NCBI GenBank assembly: GCA_018907035.1 | Contig: JACCIC010000052.1 | Coordinates: 2,564,501 to 2,628,500, forward strand | Reading direction: 5' to 3' | From: Sycobia sp. Sy_11 | Taxonomy: Eukaryota; Arthropoda; Insecta; Hymenoptera; Epichrysomallidae | DNA: 64,000 nt | Shown here: piece by piece, positions 46,275-58,440 of the stretch | Numbering within the stretch: position 1 is the stretch's first letter | How the letters are laid out: each line of letters begins with the position of its first letter | The notes under the pieces: model-generated | Told to the model about the DNA's origin: nothing | Seen by the model: the letters and a program-made list of their open reading frames with translations, nothing else | Databases searched by the model: none | Made by a program: the position numbers and the translations under genes

Positions 46275-47116
46275 ATAAGGTGAGACAATTAAGTAATACA
46301 ATAAAATTAAAATTTCACATCGCTGCGATCCCCTTCGAAGTAGTCCCCTCCCCCATCTACACACTTACTCCAGCGAGTTTTCCAGTTTTCGTAACAATTC
46401 TGGAACACTTCTTGTGTGACCTCTTCGAGTACCCTCATCACAGATTCTTGGTCTTCAACAGAGTCAAATTATTGACCTGTGATGGATTTTTCAAATGGGG
46501 GAATAGAAAAAAGTCACAAGATGAGACACCAAAAACTGAGAGACCCTAAACGCACTGTGACAGAGAGCATTATCGTGATGCAGAACTTAAGTCTCCGCGA
46601 TCTCTGGACGCACTCTGCGCACCCTTTTTCGTAATTTTTCGAGCACATTGCTGTAGAATGCTTGATTCACGGATTGTTCAGATGGTACAAACTCATTGTG
46701 AACCACCTCTTTGATGTCGAAGAAGCAAACGAACATGGTTTTCACTGTGGATTTGATTATTTTCGCCTTCTTTGGCCTTGGCGCTCCAGGGCACAGTCAC
46801 TCTTGGCTTTGTCGTAACAGTAGGATCACTTTTCACCTGCTCGAAACAATCTTGAGCAATCTTCATTCGATGGGCTTTTTGCTCATCTGCAAGGTTCTTT
46901 GGTATCATCTTTGCGCACAGCTTTTTCGTGGTGAAATCTTTCTATCTGTTTCCCGGTTAATATTCAACTCGTCAGCACCAATTCGAATGGTTAGTCGCCG
47001 ATCTTGACGAATAAGACCGCAGACGCGCTGCACATTCGCATCGATTCGCACTTGAATTGGCCTTCCGCTCTGCGCCTCATCTTTGATCCTCTCACGGCGT
47101 GAAGCTATCATCTCAA
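46275..47116 (-). pseudogene. mariner transposase, fourth copy, broken
   Basis: The minus strand begins at about 47111 with RIKDEAQSGRPIQVRIDANV and LTIRIGADELNINRETDRKI (second helix-turn-helix). It continues MIPKNLADEQKAHRMKIAQD and SENHVRLLLRHQRGGSQ. The C-terminal end near 46450-46320 (EEVTQEVFQNCYENWKT-like in a shifted frame) runs to an end at about 46275. Stops and frameshifts interrupt the catalytic core. The N-terminus is cut where it meets another mariner in the opposite orientation at about 47117. Confidence 0.85.
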
Positions 47117-47523
47117 AAGGCCAGATTTATGGAAAGACAACTCTTGGTTTTTGCATCATGATAATGCACGAGCTCATACTGTATTGATTTTACATGAACA
47201 TTTCGTGACAGATTCAACCAATATCGTTCCGCAACCACCGTACTCGCCTTATTTAGCACTGTATAACATCTGGCTGTTCAGCAAATGCAAAAGACCACTT
47301 AGGGGACATGGTTTTGATTCGATTGAAGAAATAAAAGCTGTATCGAATAAGGAATGATGGTTATTTCGGAATACGAGTATAGATAATGTTTTGAAAATTG
47401 GAAGAAGTGATGGCATAGTTGCATGGCATCCGGGGAGGGGGGCGAATTAGATTTAAAAGAATAAATCAAGATTTTTAATGTTATAAATAAAGTCTTATTC
47501 ATATTCGTACACAGTAGTATATA
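47117..47523 (+). pseudogene. mariner transposase C-terminal fragment, fifth copy
   Basis: The plus strand reads RPDLWKDNSWFLHHDNARAH (second catalytic D), then PYSPYLALYNIWLFSKCKRP. There the third D and its neighbour are replaced (SPDLAPCD becomes SPYLALYN). It continues with RGHGFDSIEEIKAVSNKE and a stop at 47355. The end at 47489-47523 matches 21681-21717 and is probably the inverted-repeat terminus, closing on TATA. It abuts the minus-strand mariner head-to-head. Confidence 0.85.
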
Positions 47524-48017
47524 CATAAATTCATGATTTTTTTCGTGATTTTTATCAATATATATTTACTTATGAAACTGTTTAATTTGTTAATAAAAAT
47601 TTAATGGAACAATATTTTAATACGCTTTATTAGGAAATTAAAAAGAAGAAGCACATTAGCTGAAATTTTCGATTTTTTTTGCTAAACAATCACTTTTTTA
47701 ATACAATATGTTTTTTGTGGAATACAATAATTGTGTATATCACAATAAAATTAATAAATATGCATACAATATTTTAGAATAAAGAATGAAAAACCATTCT
47801 GTTTATTCCTATCTGTTACTCAGAATTTTTCTTTATTCAGTAAGTAAACCCTCGCACGATTTGTAGTCTAACTGTCCGAAAATTTTCGTAGCCAATGAAA
47901 GTCTAGTCAGTCAACCAAGTTTTCTAGGAGCACTTTAATACGCTCATCACGAAAATCGAGGGTGTTTTTATGTACAAATGTTTTTTAAAGTTTTTAACAA
48001 ATTAAATGTTTAAAATA
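47524..48017. other. AT-rich stretch, no gene seen
   Basis: No recognised feature. Confidence 0.45.
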
Positions 48018-49010
48018 CTACGGACACGCAACCTCGCAAATTGAGACACGGATATAAATTTTGATAAGTTATCTATGATATTAGAACCATACAAAATGTA
48101 TAATAGAGGGCTTAAAACGCCTCCTTAAGGAACGCGTTTGGATACCATTCTACTTTTTTATTCAATATGTCGGCAAAAATTTCTCTTTGGTATGTCAGAA
48201 ATTTTACAAATTTCACTATTTGAATTGAACAACCTAATTTTCCTAGTTTATTTATCAAAATGTTGCTATTGACATTATCAAAGACTCCTTTAACGTCTAC
48301 AAAGGTGGCTAAAATATTTTTTTTATTAGATAATCCTTCTTCTGTATATATGTAGAAATTAAACAAATTGTCAATACAGGATTGCCCCTTTCTAAAGCCT
48401 GTTTGATTTGCTGGAATTAAATTATTGTTTTCTACCCACCACTGTAACCGATTTTTTATTAAAGTTTCAAATAATTTGCATAAGCATAATGAGAGAGCAA
48501 TGGGACGAACACTTCAATTGTCTGATTTTTTAATAAAATAGACGTATGGTTTTGATCAATCCTATGAAAAGTAACTTGTAAGAAACATTTTATTAAAAAT
48601 ATCTAGTAAAATAAGTTTATATTTAATGGGTAGCATCTGCAAAATATTGTATGTTATACCGTCGATGCCTGCAGCCGATTTAGGATTTCTCGGTTGCAAG
48701 GCTATATTGAATTCAATGAAGTCAAATGTCAAATTGTTTTTCTAGAAATTCATTTGATTTGCAATTAGGTAAATACTGTGGATCAGTTGGAACCCACGGC
48801 GGGCTTATTTTATGTAGTGCGGTTTGTATTTTAGTATCCAATTATAGGTGTTCAGTTGTATTTATGTCATTTATTTTAGTCCATTTGTTTTTTAATACTT
48901 TACTTCTATTCCAAGCAAAATTAATATTTGTTCTAAAATTTATTTGCTGTGAAAATTCTTTGAATTTTTTTTCTTTTGATAGATAGCTTCTCCTTGTATT
49001 CATAAGTGCA
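48018..49010 (-). pseudogene. non-LTR retrotransposon copy C: linker and RT fragment
   Basis: The minus strand starts at about 49010 in the linker before RT (KKFKEFSQQINFRTNINFAW, NRSKVLKNKW, matching KKFACTLNFHENINYVW, NKAKILKNKW of copy B near 50930). It runs through SAAGIDGITYNILQ, VRPIALSLCLCKLFETLIKN, RLQWWVENNNLIPANQTGFR, TFVDVKGVFDNVNSNILINK and VPxGGVLSPLLYILYG. It stops abruptly at SQFA near 48020, inside the catalytic FADD motif. Stops at about 48115 and 48540. It is truncated at both ends. Confidence 0.87.
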
Positions 49011-52000
49011 ATATCAAGGGCAGCTGAGAGAACAGCACATTCTGCAGTATATACAGAAGCAAATTTGCTGATTGATATGCTTGTTTTTATAGATAACTCA
49101 GGGGAAAAACAGGAAAAACCCGTGGCTAGAGCATTTGAGATCTTGCTTCCATCAGTATACATAGTAGCGTAGTTTTGTTCAACAATGAATTATTTAATAC
49201 AGTATTTGTATTGGGAGAGCTTCTTATCTGAAAACCTAATTCAAAATTGACATGTAATTTGGTGTAGTACGTTTTATATTCATAATCATAAAGATTGTGG
49301 CCAGTAAGGAGATGACTATAGTTATCTTGTACGAATTCTGCACAAGAATTAAATAATATTAATCTTTTATTAGGTTTATGGCTATTTTTTTTTAAAAAAG
49401 AGATATATTTTTGTAGATTCGTGAAGACAGACGATTTCTTATTATTTATAATTTTGCTTATATAGCATTGGCACAGAAATTTAGTTCGCTCTTTCAGTAA
49501 TAGCATTTTAGATTCGTCTAATATAATATTTACAGGAGTACTTACTCGGTAACCGAGTGCTTTTCGCAAAGCGCAGTACTGAATTTTTTCTATTTTGCTT
49601 ACTAGTTCCTTTTGCGACGGGAAATAAATAAAAGAAGCGTAATCAAAAATTGATCGGACAAAATTCTTGTAGAAAACTATAAGAGTATTAGGATCAGAAC
49701 CCCACCAGGTACCGCATAGGTATTTAATGATATTGAAGCTTCTAGTACATCTTTGTAGTACATAAGAAATTTGATCTTTAAATGAGAGCTTATAATCGAG
49801 AATAATTCCTAAAAAACGTACTGCTTCACTAGATTTTATAATACACTCGTCGACCGTAATTTGTACTTCTCCTGGTTTTATATTGTGATTGTTAAAATGT
49901 ATTAATACTGTTTTCTCTGGTGCGAGGTCTAAACCTATTATACTGAGATTATTTTTAATTATATTTGTTGCTTTTTCAATTACGCTTCTACATTTTGGAA
50001 AAGGGGAGAGTTTCGAATAAATCAGTAGATCATCAGCAAATTGGCATATTTCGACGCTTTTAGGTAAGTTATCGACAACATTTTTCACGTATATTATATA
50101 CAGTAGAGGACTTAAAACACCGCCCTGAGGTACACCTTTATTTCCGATTCTAAAGGAATCTCCTAAATTATCAGAATAAATTAATCTCTCGATCGTAAGA
50201 AATTTCACAAATTTAATTATTTTTTCTGAACAGCCAATATCTGCTAATTTATTTAACAGAATGTCGCAATTTACATTGTCGAATGCGCCAGAGACATCAA
50301 TAAACGCAGCTAGTACAGATTTCTTTCGAAAAAAGGCTTCATTGATTTGCGTGGTGAGATTAACAATATTATCGGTGCATGATCTGTCGGTTCTAAACCC
50401 GGCCTGATTTTTCGGTAATAATTGAAAGTGTTCTAACCACCACTGAAGTCTGTTTTTTATTAGCGACTCAAATAGTTTACAGACACATGAAGTAAGAGCA
50501 ATCGGTCGAACGCCATTATTATTTGTTTTTTTAATAAAATGCACGAAACTATTTTTCCAACTAGATGGATAGCAAGCTGCGGTGAAAAGTTCATTAAAGA
50601 TGTCCAATAAAATCAAATGATATTTGATAGGTAATTTTTTAATAATGTCATAGGTAATGCCGTCCATGCCAGGAGACGCTGTAGATTTTTTTTTCAAATA
50701 AGGCTGTATTAAATTCCCTATAATCAAACTGCGCATCAAAAAATTCCGATTCATAGCAGCTTGGCATCCAGCTTGGATCACTCCCTACCCAAGCAGGACA
50801 AAGTTTTGGAATAGCGTTTTCAATTTGAACATCGTTCTGTAAGTTACTATTTGAACAGTTTGAGGTAATTTTAACCCATTTATTTTTTAATATTTTAGCC
50901 TTGTTCCAAACATAATTGATGTTTTCATGAAAATTCAGAGTACATGCAAATTTTTTGAAGTGATCAATTTTACTTTTTTTAAAGGTTTTAATCGCAGTAG
51001 CGATAGCTTTTTTGTACTCGATAAAATTTTTTTCATTTTTATTTAATTCCCATTTTTTATAAGCAATTTTTCTTAACCTTTTAGCTTTGTTGCACTCTGA
51101 ATTCTACCATGAAACGGGATTATCTCTTTTCTTATAAGGAAAAAATTTTGGTTTAGGCGAATGTGAAGAAATGGTGTCTTTAACGGTAGAGATAAAAAGA
51201 TCATATTTTTCATATGATTGCAAGTAACTATACTCATCTGTAAGAAAAACCGAATATTTTTCATCGAGCTGAATAGAGACTTTTTCCCAATCTGTTTTTA
51301 TACTATTAATTCTAAAGGATTTTTTGAAGTACAAATTTTTTTTGTAAATTAATATTCATAGCAATAGGAAAATGGTCTGATCCTCGTGGATCGTCATTAA
51401 CAGAGTATTCGATTTTATCCGCAAGATTGAGCGATGTTATAATTAAGTCTAAATTCGATTTTTTTGCGCGACTTGCATCAACATATGAGTATGTATCTAT
51501 ATTATGTATGAATAAATCAAACTTATCAATGCTATTTTAAAACTTTTCACCGTTCGTATCAGTTTTTTCACAATTCCACAATTTATTGTGGGCATTAAAG
51601 TCGCCAACAATTACACAATACTCAGATTTTGAACAATTTTCAATAATTGTATCCCATTGTTGCTGATTTAAATTATTACCGGGTACTCTATAACAAACTA
51701 AGATATTGATTATTGGTGTAAAATTGGTAACTTTAATTCCCGCTAATTCTACAGAGGTATGAGGTGTAGCTAGATTAGTTAATTCAATATAGCCTACAGT
51801 TTTTCTGATGAGTAGAAGAATCCCCCCTCCTCTTCCGTGAAGGCGATCCTTCCGGTATGTAAGAAAGCCAGGAAATTTGAATTGTTCTGAGTCTACAGCA
51901 TGATCTGTTAACCAGGTTTCAACGCTGATAAAAATATCTAAGTTTTTAAGAATATCTGCTAGTTCATTTTTACGTTTACGTAGGCTTCTTGCATTCCAAA

Positions 52001-52031
52001 AAAGGCACTTAAGTTTGTTGTTAAAAGACAT
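49010..52031 (-). pseudogene. ORF2: endonuclease, RT and truncated RNase H
   Basis: Endonuclease: LKCLFWNARSLRKRKNELAD at the start, VETWL, VGDFNAHNKLWN, and after a stop at 51539 ASRAKKSNLDLI and RGSDHFPIAM. The linker is broken by stops near 51310 and 51100. RT is one open piece of 551 codons (50781-49126) with PGMDGITYD, RPIALTSCVCKLFE, AAFIDVSGAFDNVN, GVPQGGVLSPLLY and catalytic FADD at 50029-50040. All main RT motifs are intact. RNase H starts at MYTDGSKISNA (49162) and reaches AECAVLSAALDIAL, holding the first D and the E. It is then cut at about 49010, losing the later catalytic residues. Confidence 0.92.
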
Positions 52032-52075
52032 AATATAAATATGTATATGTAATAGAATTAATATATTTAATTAAT

Positions 52076-53363
52076 TTAGTCGGATTGTGCCGTATGACAG
52101 CTATCAGATTCCATTTCCTGGTTTATATATTTTAATAACTTTTTGTTTATTCTTGTACATCTGGCCTTTATACTTTTATCCAATATACACGAGTACGAAA
52201 AGTCTAACATCTTAATTAGCTCGTCGGTCTTATTTGTAAACTTAAGAGAAAGTTCAATTGTATTTGTTTTGCCATAGGACTGAGCGAGAAATTCGTGGAA
52301 CCTGTCGAAACTAAGTATGTGTAACGTGCTTGATTTTTCCAACTCTTCTCTTAATGGTAGTAGTGATTGCTCTAATTTATCAACACTAACTTGATCCAGT
52401 TCGACTTCTATTGTGCTTTTCTTGCGCCTTTTGACTACTTTTCTGCTAGGCATTACGGAGTTATTTTCATTTTCAGCTGTTAGAGAATCATTTTCTATCT
52501 TTGTCTCCTTAATAATTAAATTTTCTTCTTTGCTCGAATTTTCTGTAGATGTAACTGAAGGTGGAGAGGGTCTTTTCAGTTTTTTATTAATAATATCTTT
52601 AGGATTCATATTAGTTTTTTCTATTTCATTCAGCTGTTTAACAGAGTCCGACGGAATATCTTGAGAGTGAGAGAGAAGGGAATGCGTCTGGAGTTATAAT
52701 TTGTTTTGCATTTTCTGGGCAAAGGCGAGCTATATGACCACTTTGTTTACATAAATAACATTTGGTAGAGTCGGTAGTGAAGAAAATCCAGTAAGGTGTG
52801 TCATCATGTAGAATTTGCGCCGATTCGGGCACCAGATGTGTGTCTTCTTCTTTGATATAGACTTGACGACGAAATGACAAAATATTTGCTCTACCGGGCT
52901 TTAATAGGCTAGCTCTAAGATATTGCATTGTCGATACAGGAGTGATTGAATTTTTTTTTAGAAAATTCAGAAGGATTTCATGGGGGATAGTAGGATCGAC
53001 ATTCGAGATTACTAGTCTTTTATGATTTGCAATTAGTGGTCTAAATTTTAATTCATGCCCTTTAATAAATACGGATTTCTTAATAGTCTTCTCTACTAGT
53101 AATTTTTCGGAAAGATAAATTTTGATTCTATTACCTGTAACCTTAGAAATAAACCTTACGTGTCCGGTTCCAATGGTTTCTTCTATAGCATCGATGTAGT
53201 CGTCATTTGTGAAACTTTCTATTGCATCTGCTATCACTGCATGATAGTGCAATGTTCTTTGGTTATAAAAGTAGAGCTGAGAAAGGCACTTGCGTATGTT
53301 TTACTAATAGAATCTGAAGAGCTTTGAGTAACTTGAGTAAAATGACCCCTGGTATCAGAAGCC
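52076..53363 (-). pseudogene. ORF1: RNA-binding protein with CCHC knuckle, two frameshifts
   Basis: The likely start is MASDTRGHFTQVTQSS at 53363. After a frame change near 53262 the main block runs 53252-52638: DAIEETIGTGHVRFISK, KRLVISNVDPTIPHEIL, NILSFRRQVYIKEED, and the knuckle CYLCKQSGHIARLC (C-x2-C-x4-H-x4-C). A second frame change in a GA-run near 52660 leads to a lysine-rich and coiled-coil-like C-terminus (52609-52076; RKVVKRRKKSTIEVELDQVS). The protein would be about 420 residues. The paralogous block in copy D supports the reading frame. Confidence 0.83.
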
Positions 53364-53509
53364 ATTTTTGGAACACAGGAATTTTGCTTTAACATTTCGG
53401 GACTGCAAAAGCAGTCCGAAATTTTAAACACGATAGATATACTAAATAGCTTTGATTAATTACTGACACCTTAATATGTTTACTCGTTTCCACGGACTGC
53501 GGAGCAATT

Positions 53510-53552
53510 GTAAACACGTCTGCTCAGAGCGACTGTACAAACGAGACCCCTG
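53510..53552 (-). promoter_or_regulatory. 5' UTR / internal promoter block of copy B
   Basis: The minus strand TCTCGTTTGTACAGTCGCTC leads to GAGCAGACGTGTTTAC. It aligns with 54463-54503 of copy D (TTCGGTTGTGAGCCGTCGCC ... CTAGACGTGTTTAC). AGACGTG fits the downstream promoter element used by TATA-less arthropod non-LTR elements. Promoter function is inferred. Confidence 0.5.
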
Positions 53553-53559
53553 TAAATTG

Positions 53560-54505
53560 ATATCTCTCTTAACACTTGATTCGGCGGATGTCATTTTTTT
53601 TATATGACTCTTGTGTTCGCTGGGTGTCATTGATTTCATTTTGACCGTTGTATTCTGAATTTTTGCAGTGTTTTGCAAGGTGTCCTGACTCTTTGCATAG
53701 AAAGCAAATGACTTGGTCTGTAGTTAAATAGATCCAGTATTGTGTTTTGTCATAATTTATTTGTGTAGTATTAGGCAACTTTATAATATCTTCAGGATTT
53801 ATGTATACCTGTCTTCGAAAGCTCAATACATGGCTGTAGCCTGGATCGTTTATTCCTGCTCGAATTCAAGAAATTTGCGATTTTATATTTATATTTAATT
53901 CTTTAAATTTTTCTTCAAGACTACTATGTGGAATTACTAGACAAACGTTTGATAATATAACTCGTTTGTTTTTAGATATTAACGATCTGAATTCTAATAT
54001 GTGATTACCAACGTTGATTATCTTATGTGATTCCAACAATTTGTCAACAAGCTCTTCACTGCTCAGATATAAACAAACTCTGTTATGTGAAATTCTTGAC
54101 ACAAATCGAATATTAGCAGGATCAACGATATTACCGATTGCTCTTTTATAATTTTTATCTCTAGGCCTTCTACTGCGTCTGTCACAATAGCTTGTTCCTT
54201 TTTTGGAAAAACCATATTTTATTCTGCTTGAGAATGATACATTGAAAGATTTATTAGGATTTTTCATGTCGTTGTTGTTTATGGTATTTTGAGATGGAGT
54301 GCTCCTAGCAGTAAGGATACTCATTTTTATGCGATTTAAGGACATACACAGGCAGACAAAAATTGCCTGCACCAACTCACTATATTATTAACACTTATGT
54401 ACGGTTTAACATGACGAAATAAGATAACATAAACAGAGTTGAAAACTCGCGAATACGAGCGCGTAAACACGTCTAGTTGCGGCGACGGCTCACAACCGAA
54501 TCCAA
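53560..54505 (-). pseudogene. non-LTR retrotransposon copy D: 5' UTR and ORF1
   Basis: Minus strand. The 5' end is near 54505. ORF1 starts at about 54324 (MSILTARSTPSQNTINNND). The block VDPANIRFVSRISHNRVCLY and FRSLISKNKRVILSNVCLVI matches ORF1 of copy B (GHVRFISKVTGNRIKIY, FRPLIANHKRLVISNVDPTI). After a stop at 53867 and a frame change, 53826-53569 gives MSFRRQVYINPEDI and the knuckle CFLCKESGHLAKHC. The residues differ widely from copy B, so D belongs to a sister family. It ends where copy B begins. ORF2 is missing. Confidence 0.83.
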
Positions 54506-54509
54506 TCAT

Positions 54510-56286
54510 GGCAGTTATCCAAATGAAACTAAAATGAAATAACTTAAAAAGTTTAGCGAATAACAATATTTAACCTTTGAAAAAATATTAAGACAATTTT
54601 ACTGTTGTAAAACATTGAAAATATTTGAAATTCAATTAACCAAAATCACTGTATAGACTTAATTGAAAAAATTTCAATGGTATAAAAAATATTTTGTACT
54701 GTTTGTATACAATTTATCCTAATTACTTTTAAAATAAGAAAAACTATTACAAGAAAATTTGAAAATTGGAAGTTTTAAAACAATTTTGTTTTAAATGTTG
54801 CTTTAAAATAAATTTATGTTTAAAATTATGCCACAAGTACATAATATCAAAAATTAGAATTGATTGCATTTAACTATTTATAACTATTATTCAGCAAGAA
54901 AAAATATGTTTTATCGTAAAAAATTCCTTATAATAATATATTTTACCTCAATTCGAATTCATAAACAATGCTCATTATAACTTGTAGAAAGATACAAATA
55001 TTAATTAAATAAGATAATTACGTATTTCATTTACTTACCTATTATTCTTTTTCATCATAGCCAACGAAGATAGACATGGATAGAAGCGTGAAACCCGTAT
55101 AAAAAGTGTCACAACCCCGAGGTAAGTTACTACCATGACATACAGATGGCACAACCATTTCGAACCACGATGGTAATAGTATTTTGCACAATACCTGTTC
55201 CTGTTTTACCCTTTCACATACCGATGGGAATTGCAGTTATTTACTAACCACACTTCAGCGTGTAATATATTACTTGCTAAAGTGCAGTATGTACAAAACT
55301 CTAATTCATTAGCAAAAATACTTCAGAATATCAAAAAATTATAATTTTAATTTAATTTTTAATTTAATTTTTATTTTTTATTTTTATTAATTTTTTAATT
55401 TATTTTTATTTTTATTTTGATTTTTTATTTTTATTTTTATTTTATTTTTAGATTGAATTGATTGGACTGTAAGACCGATAAAAAAATATTTATTAATAAT
55501 ATAAGTAATACAAAAAACATATCGCAATAAATTTAACAAGTGCAATTAAAAAAAAGTTAATTTTCCAAAGGTCAGAAGTTTTATACGAGGTTGAAATTTC
55601 TTTTATAAGTCAATCAATATAAATGTATATTATATTATATTTTCTTTAATGCATCATTAATTACATTTGATAATAATTTGTTTCATTGGTGAGGACACTA
55701 TAGGACAAACCAGTGGCGTATAAAACGATGACGGTCAAAACATCCCAGCAACTGCAGAAAATTTTTGGATGATAAAAAACGATATACTATATAGTATATA
55801 GACGATGAGAAGAGAGTTTTTCATTCCTTTTACTACAGAGAATGGTAAAATGTTAAAGTTATTTGATATATTAAGTGAAATGAAGCAGGATTTGCAATGT
55901 ATATCATTTAACAATAAACTCATATATATACTGAATGGATGCTTTTAGGAGCTTAAATAGAGACGAATGCACTGGCCAATTGATAATTATGCAAATACGA
56001 GTACATACATAAGTCTGCATGCCCATATTATTACCGGGAATACGATAAATTCTTTACCTGTGCAACCTTGAATGAGCTTTGAAGTCAAGATTTTGTGACC
56101 CGGAAATAATACGGGAAAAGAAGTTACAGAGCGAGCTCCAAATATTCTCTAGAAATTATAATAGCATACTAATTAAATGGAGAAAAAACAATGCTCCTAA
56201 GTATGACATTTCGAATATAAGAGAAAGGATGAAGAATAAGATACACGAAATACGTGTACGCGTGTGTACACGGTTCTTCTTTCTTT
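54510..56286. other. AT-rich stretch, no gene seen
   Basis: Low-complexity (TTTTA)n-like DNA at 55365-55450. No coding sequence or RNA gene is recognised. Confidence 0.5.
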
Positions 56287-56302
56287 CTCTGGTGCTGCTG
56301 TT

Positions 56303-56308
<6 letters not shown>

Positions 56309-56380
<72 letters not shown>
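56309..56380. repeat. (TC)n microsatellite
   Basis: About 72 bp of pure TC, continuing into TC-rich DNA to 56430. The serine-leucine open frames across it are artefacts. Confidence 0.97.
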
Positions 56381-56383
<3 letters not shown>

Positions 56384-56430
56384 CTCTCTGGCTCTCTCTT
56401 CCTCTCTCCCTGTCCTACCCTGTCTACCTT

Positions 56431-57959
56431 TCTCGTACTCCTTCCCGCGAAATTTTTCCTTTAGATCGCTACTATTGCAATATAAAACTCAAGGTTACAA
56501 TTATTGAGATTATTAGATTTATAGATATGCATATGTACTGAGTGTACCGTTAGTATTGGCATTCGCTCTGTAACTGTTATTTTCTGCATAGATAGATAAA
56601 ATTTATAGATATTGATCAATTACTTATCCTTCTTTCGAGCAATGAAGAACGGCTATCTGATTATTTCTTTCAATAAATGACAAGCAGAAGCAAGTGTAGT
56701 TTGAAACAATATTTGCTATTTCTTATAAATAAGTAAATATTGAGATTGCACATATATCATACATCAAAAATTACTTACTTTATGTATTATCAGCCAAGAT
56801 ATTTAACAATCGAACTTTTTTATTTTCACGATTACATCTTGATAAAATGTCATCATATCTTTGGGATAATATCTAGCTAACAATATCAAGCATTTTAGAT
56901 GTTTAAATGGATGTTAATATAGTAATTATATACTTACATTTTTCAAACAGAATAATACAATAGAATATTCGATATTTGATTAAAAAAGTAATAATATAAT
57001 CAATACATGGCAATTTAATTTGTAAATAATAAAGTTTAAAATATACTTTTTTATTACCCATTTATTATATTTATGAATTTATGTATGAATTAATATATGT
57101 ATGCGCAAGCATGTATGCATGAATATGTATATCTCTAATATAGTATTAAACCTTTAAATTGCAATTTCTTATCATAGATTTACTTCTTGATAATATGATA
57201 AAAAAATATTCTGAATAATTTCTATTATCTGAATATATCTTATGGAAGAGTTTTCAAATGAGTTAATTTAAAATTTTTTAAGAAAAGTATAGTTCTAGTA
57301 ATCGGTGTTTAGAGAGGAAAGTAAAGTTTAACTTTACGCCCATCGTTATTTTCATCATAAATATAAAGTGCGTAAAAATGATTAACTTAACCTTACTTTT
57401 AATCATTTTATATATTTTACTACAATAAAAAAAATATAATTTGTGAAATTTAAATATAAAATACGTACTTTTTTGTTGTTCAATATTTCACTGGAACAAG
57501 TTTCGTCAAATTGAAAACTGGAACAATGTTATGATTTTTATAATACGACGGTCAAAATGTTAAAAATTTTAATCTTGTCACTTTGTTTTGTTTCAATTAT
57601 CATTAATCAAACATTGCTAATTTTTATTGAGGTGCTTAGATAAATGGAATATGATTATTAATTGAAATTATATAAGAACAGCAGTTATGATATAGCCAAG
57701 TAATTAGTGGCATGATAAAAACTTTTTATATAAAAATTTCCCAGTTTTGAAATCCATAATTTTCAGATATTTAAATCTACTATTTATAAAAAGATCATTT
57801 TTACAAAATTTATTGTATGGTATACAAGTTTCGACTGTTTCTGCTCAGCATGTTTAAGGGAATGGTTTTATTTACTTTCTGCCCGTTCTGAAAAAATCCT
57901 AGAAAGCTTATTTCGTCCTGTGCATCACAAAAAAATATGGTTTAGCGTGTAGAACTTTG
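56431..57959. other. AT-rich stretch, no gene seen
   Basis: No recognised feature. Confidence 0.5.
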
Positions 57960-58440
57960 CTCGGGTACGAAAATAACCATTCGCGAAGGAACTAGACTAA
58001 GTTATAATGTTTGCTCGGTGATGTCGAGTTACTGTTCGATTCCTCGTCACCACTTCATTTTTACACGAGCGACCTTTGGCAGTTCGGGCTTGCGTTCTTC
58101 ACGATTTCGTACCGTATCGTGTGTGTCTCTCGCCCGTGCCGGACGCCCTGCACAGCCCAGTTGAAAGATCGGAGTGCCTCCATGCGAGTGCGCATATGCG
58201 CATTATTGTTATGAACCCTCGTTCCATTGGTGCAACCGCCAGTCGCTGCTGTAGAGATTGTCGTATCTACCATGTATTTATAGGCCTATCGCATAAGCGT
58301 CAGTCGATGAACGAGGGCTCAAAATCGATCGAATGTTTATTCATTTCAAGAGCGATTGTAATAGTTACGCGAACCCCATTCCTTTCGTCATTCCCTATTG
58401 GCGTAGTTTATGTCGCGTATGTATCTTAAGTGCATTCAGT
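57960..58440. other. GC-richer island, possible exon or regulatory region
   Basis: About 480 bp with clearly higher GC and CpG content than the neighbouring 1.5 kb on either side, and open frames on both strands (58011-58214, 58061-58273, 58076-58429). No domain is recognised. Such islands in AT-rich insect DNA often mark exons, promoters or young insertions. The sequence alone does not decide between them. Confidence 0.35.

Larger units (their letters stand above)
49010..53552 (-). mobile_element. non-LTR retrotransposon copy B (APE-RT-RNase H type)
   Basis: A minus-strand element with a 5' UTR starting near 53552, ORF1 (53363-52076), ORF2 (52031 to about 49010), and no 3' UTR or poly(A). 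An RNase H domain after RT places it near the I/Loa/Outcast groups rather than R1 or Jockey. The end of RNase H is replaced by copy C. Confidence 0.88.

Noticed and set aside
56079..56541. Overlapping serine/leucine-rich open frames
   Set aside because: They read through a (TC)n microsatellite in different frames.
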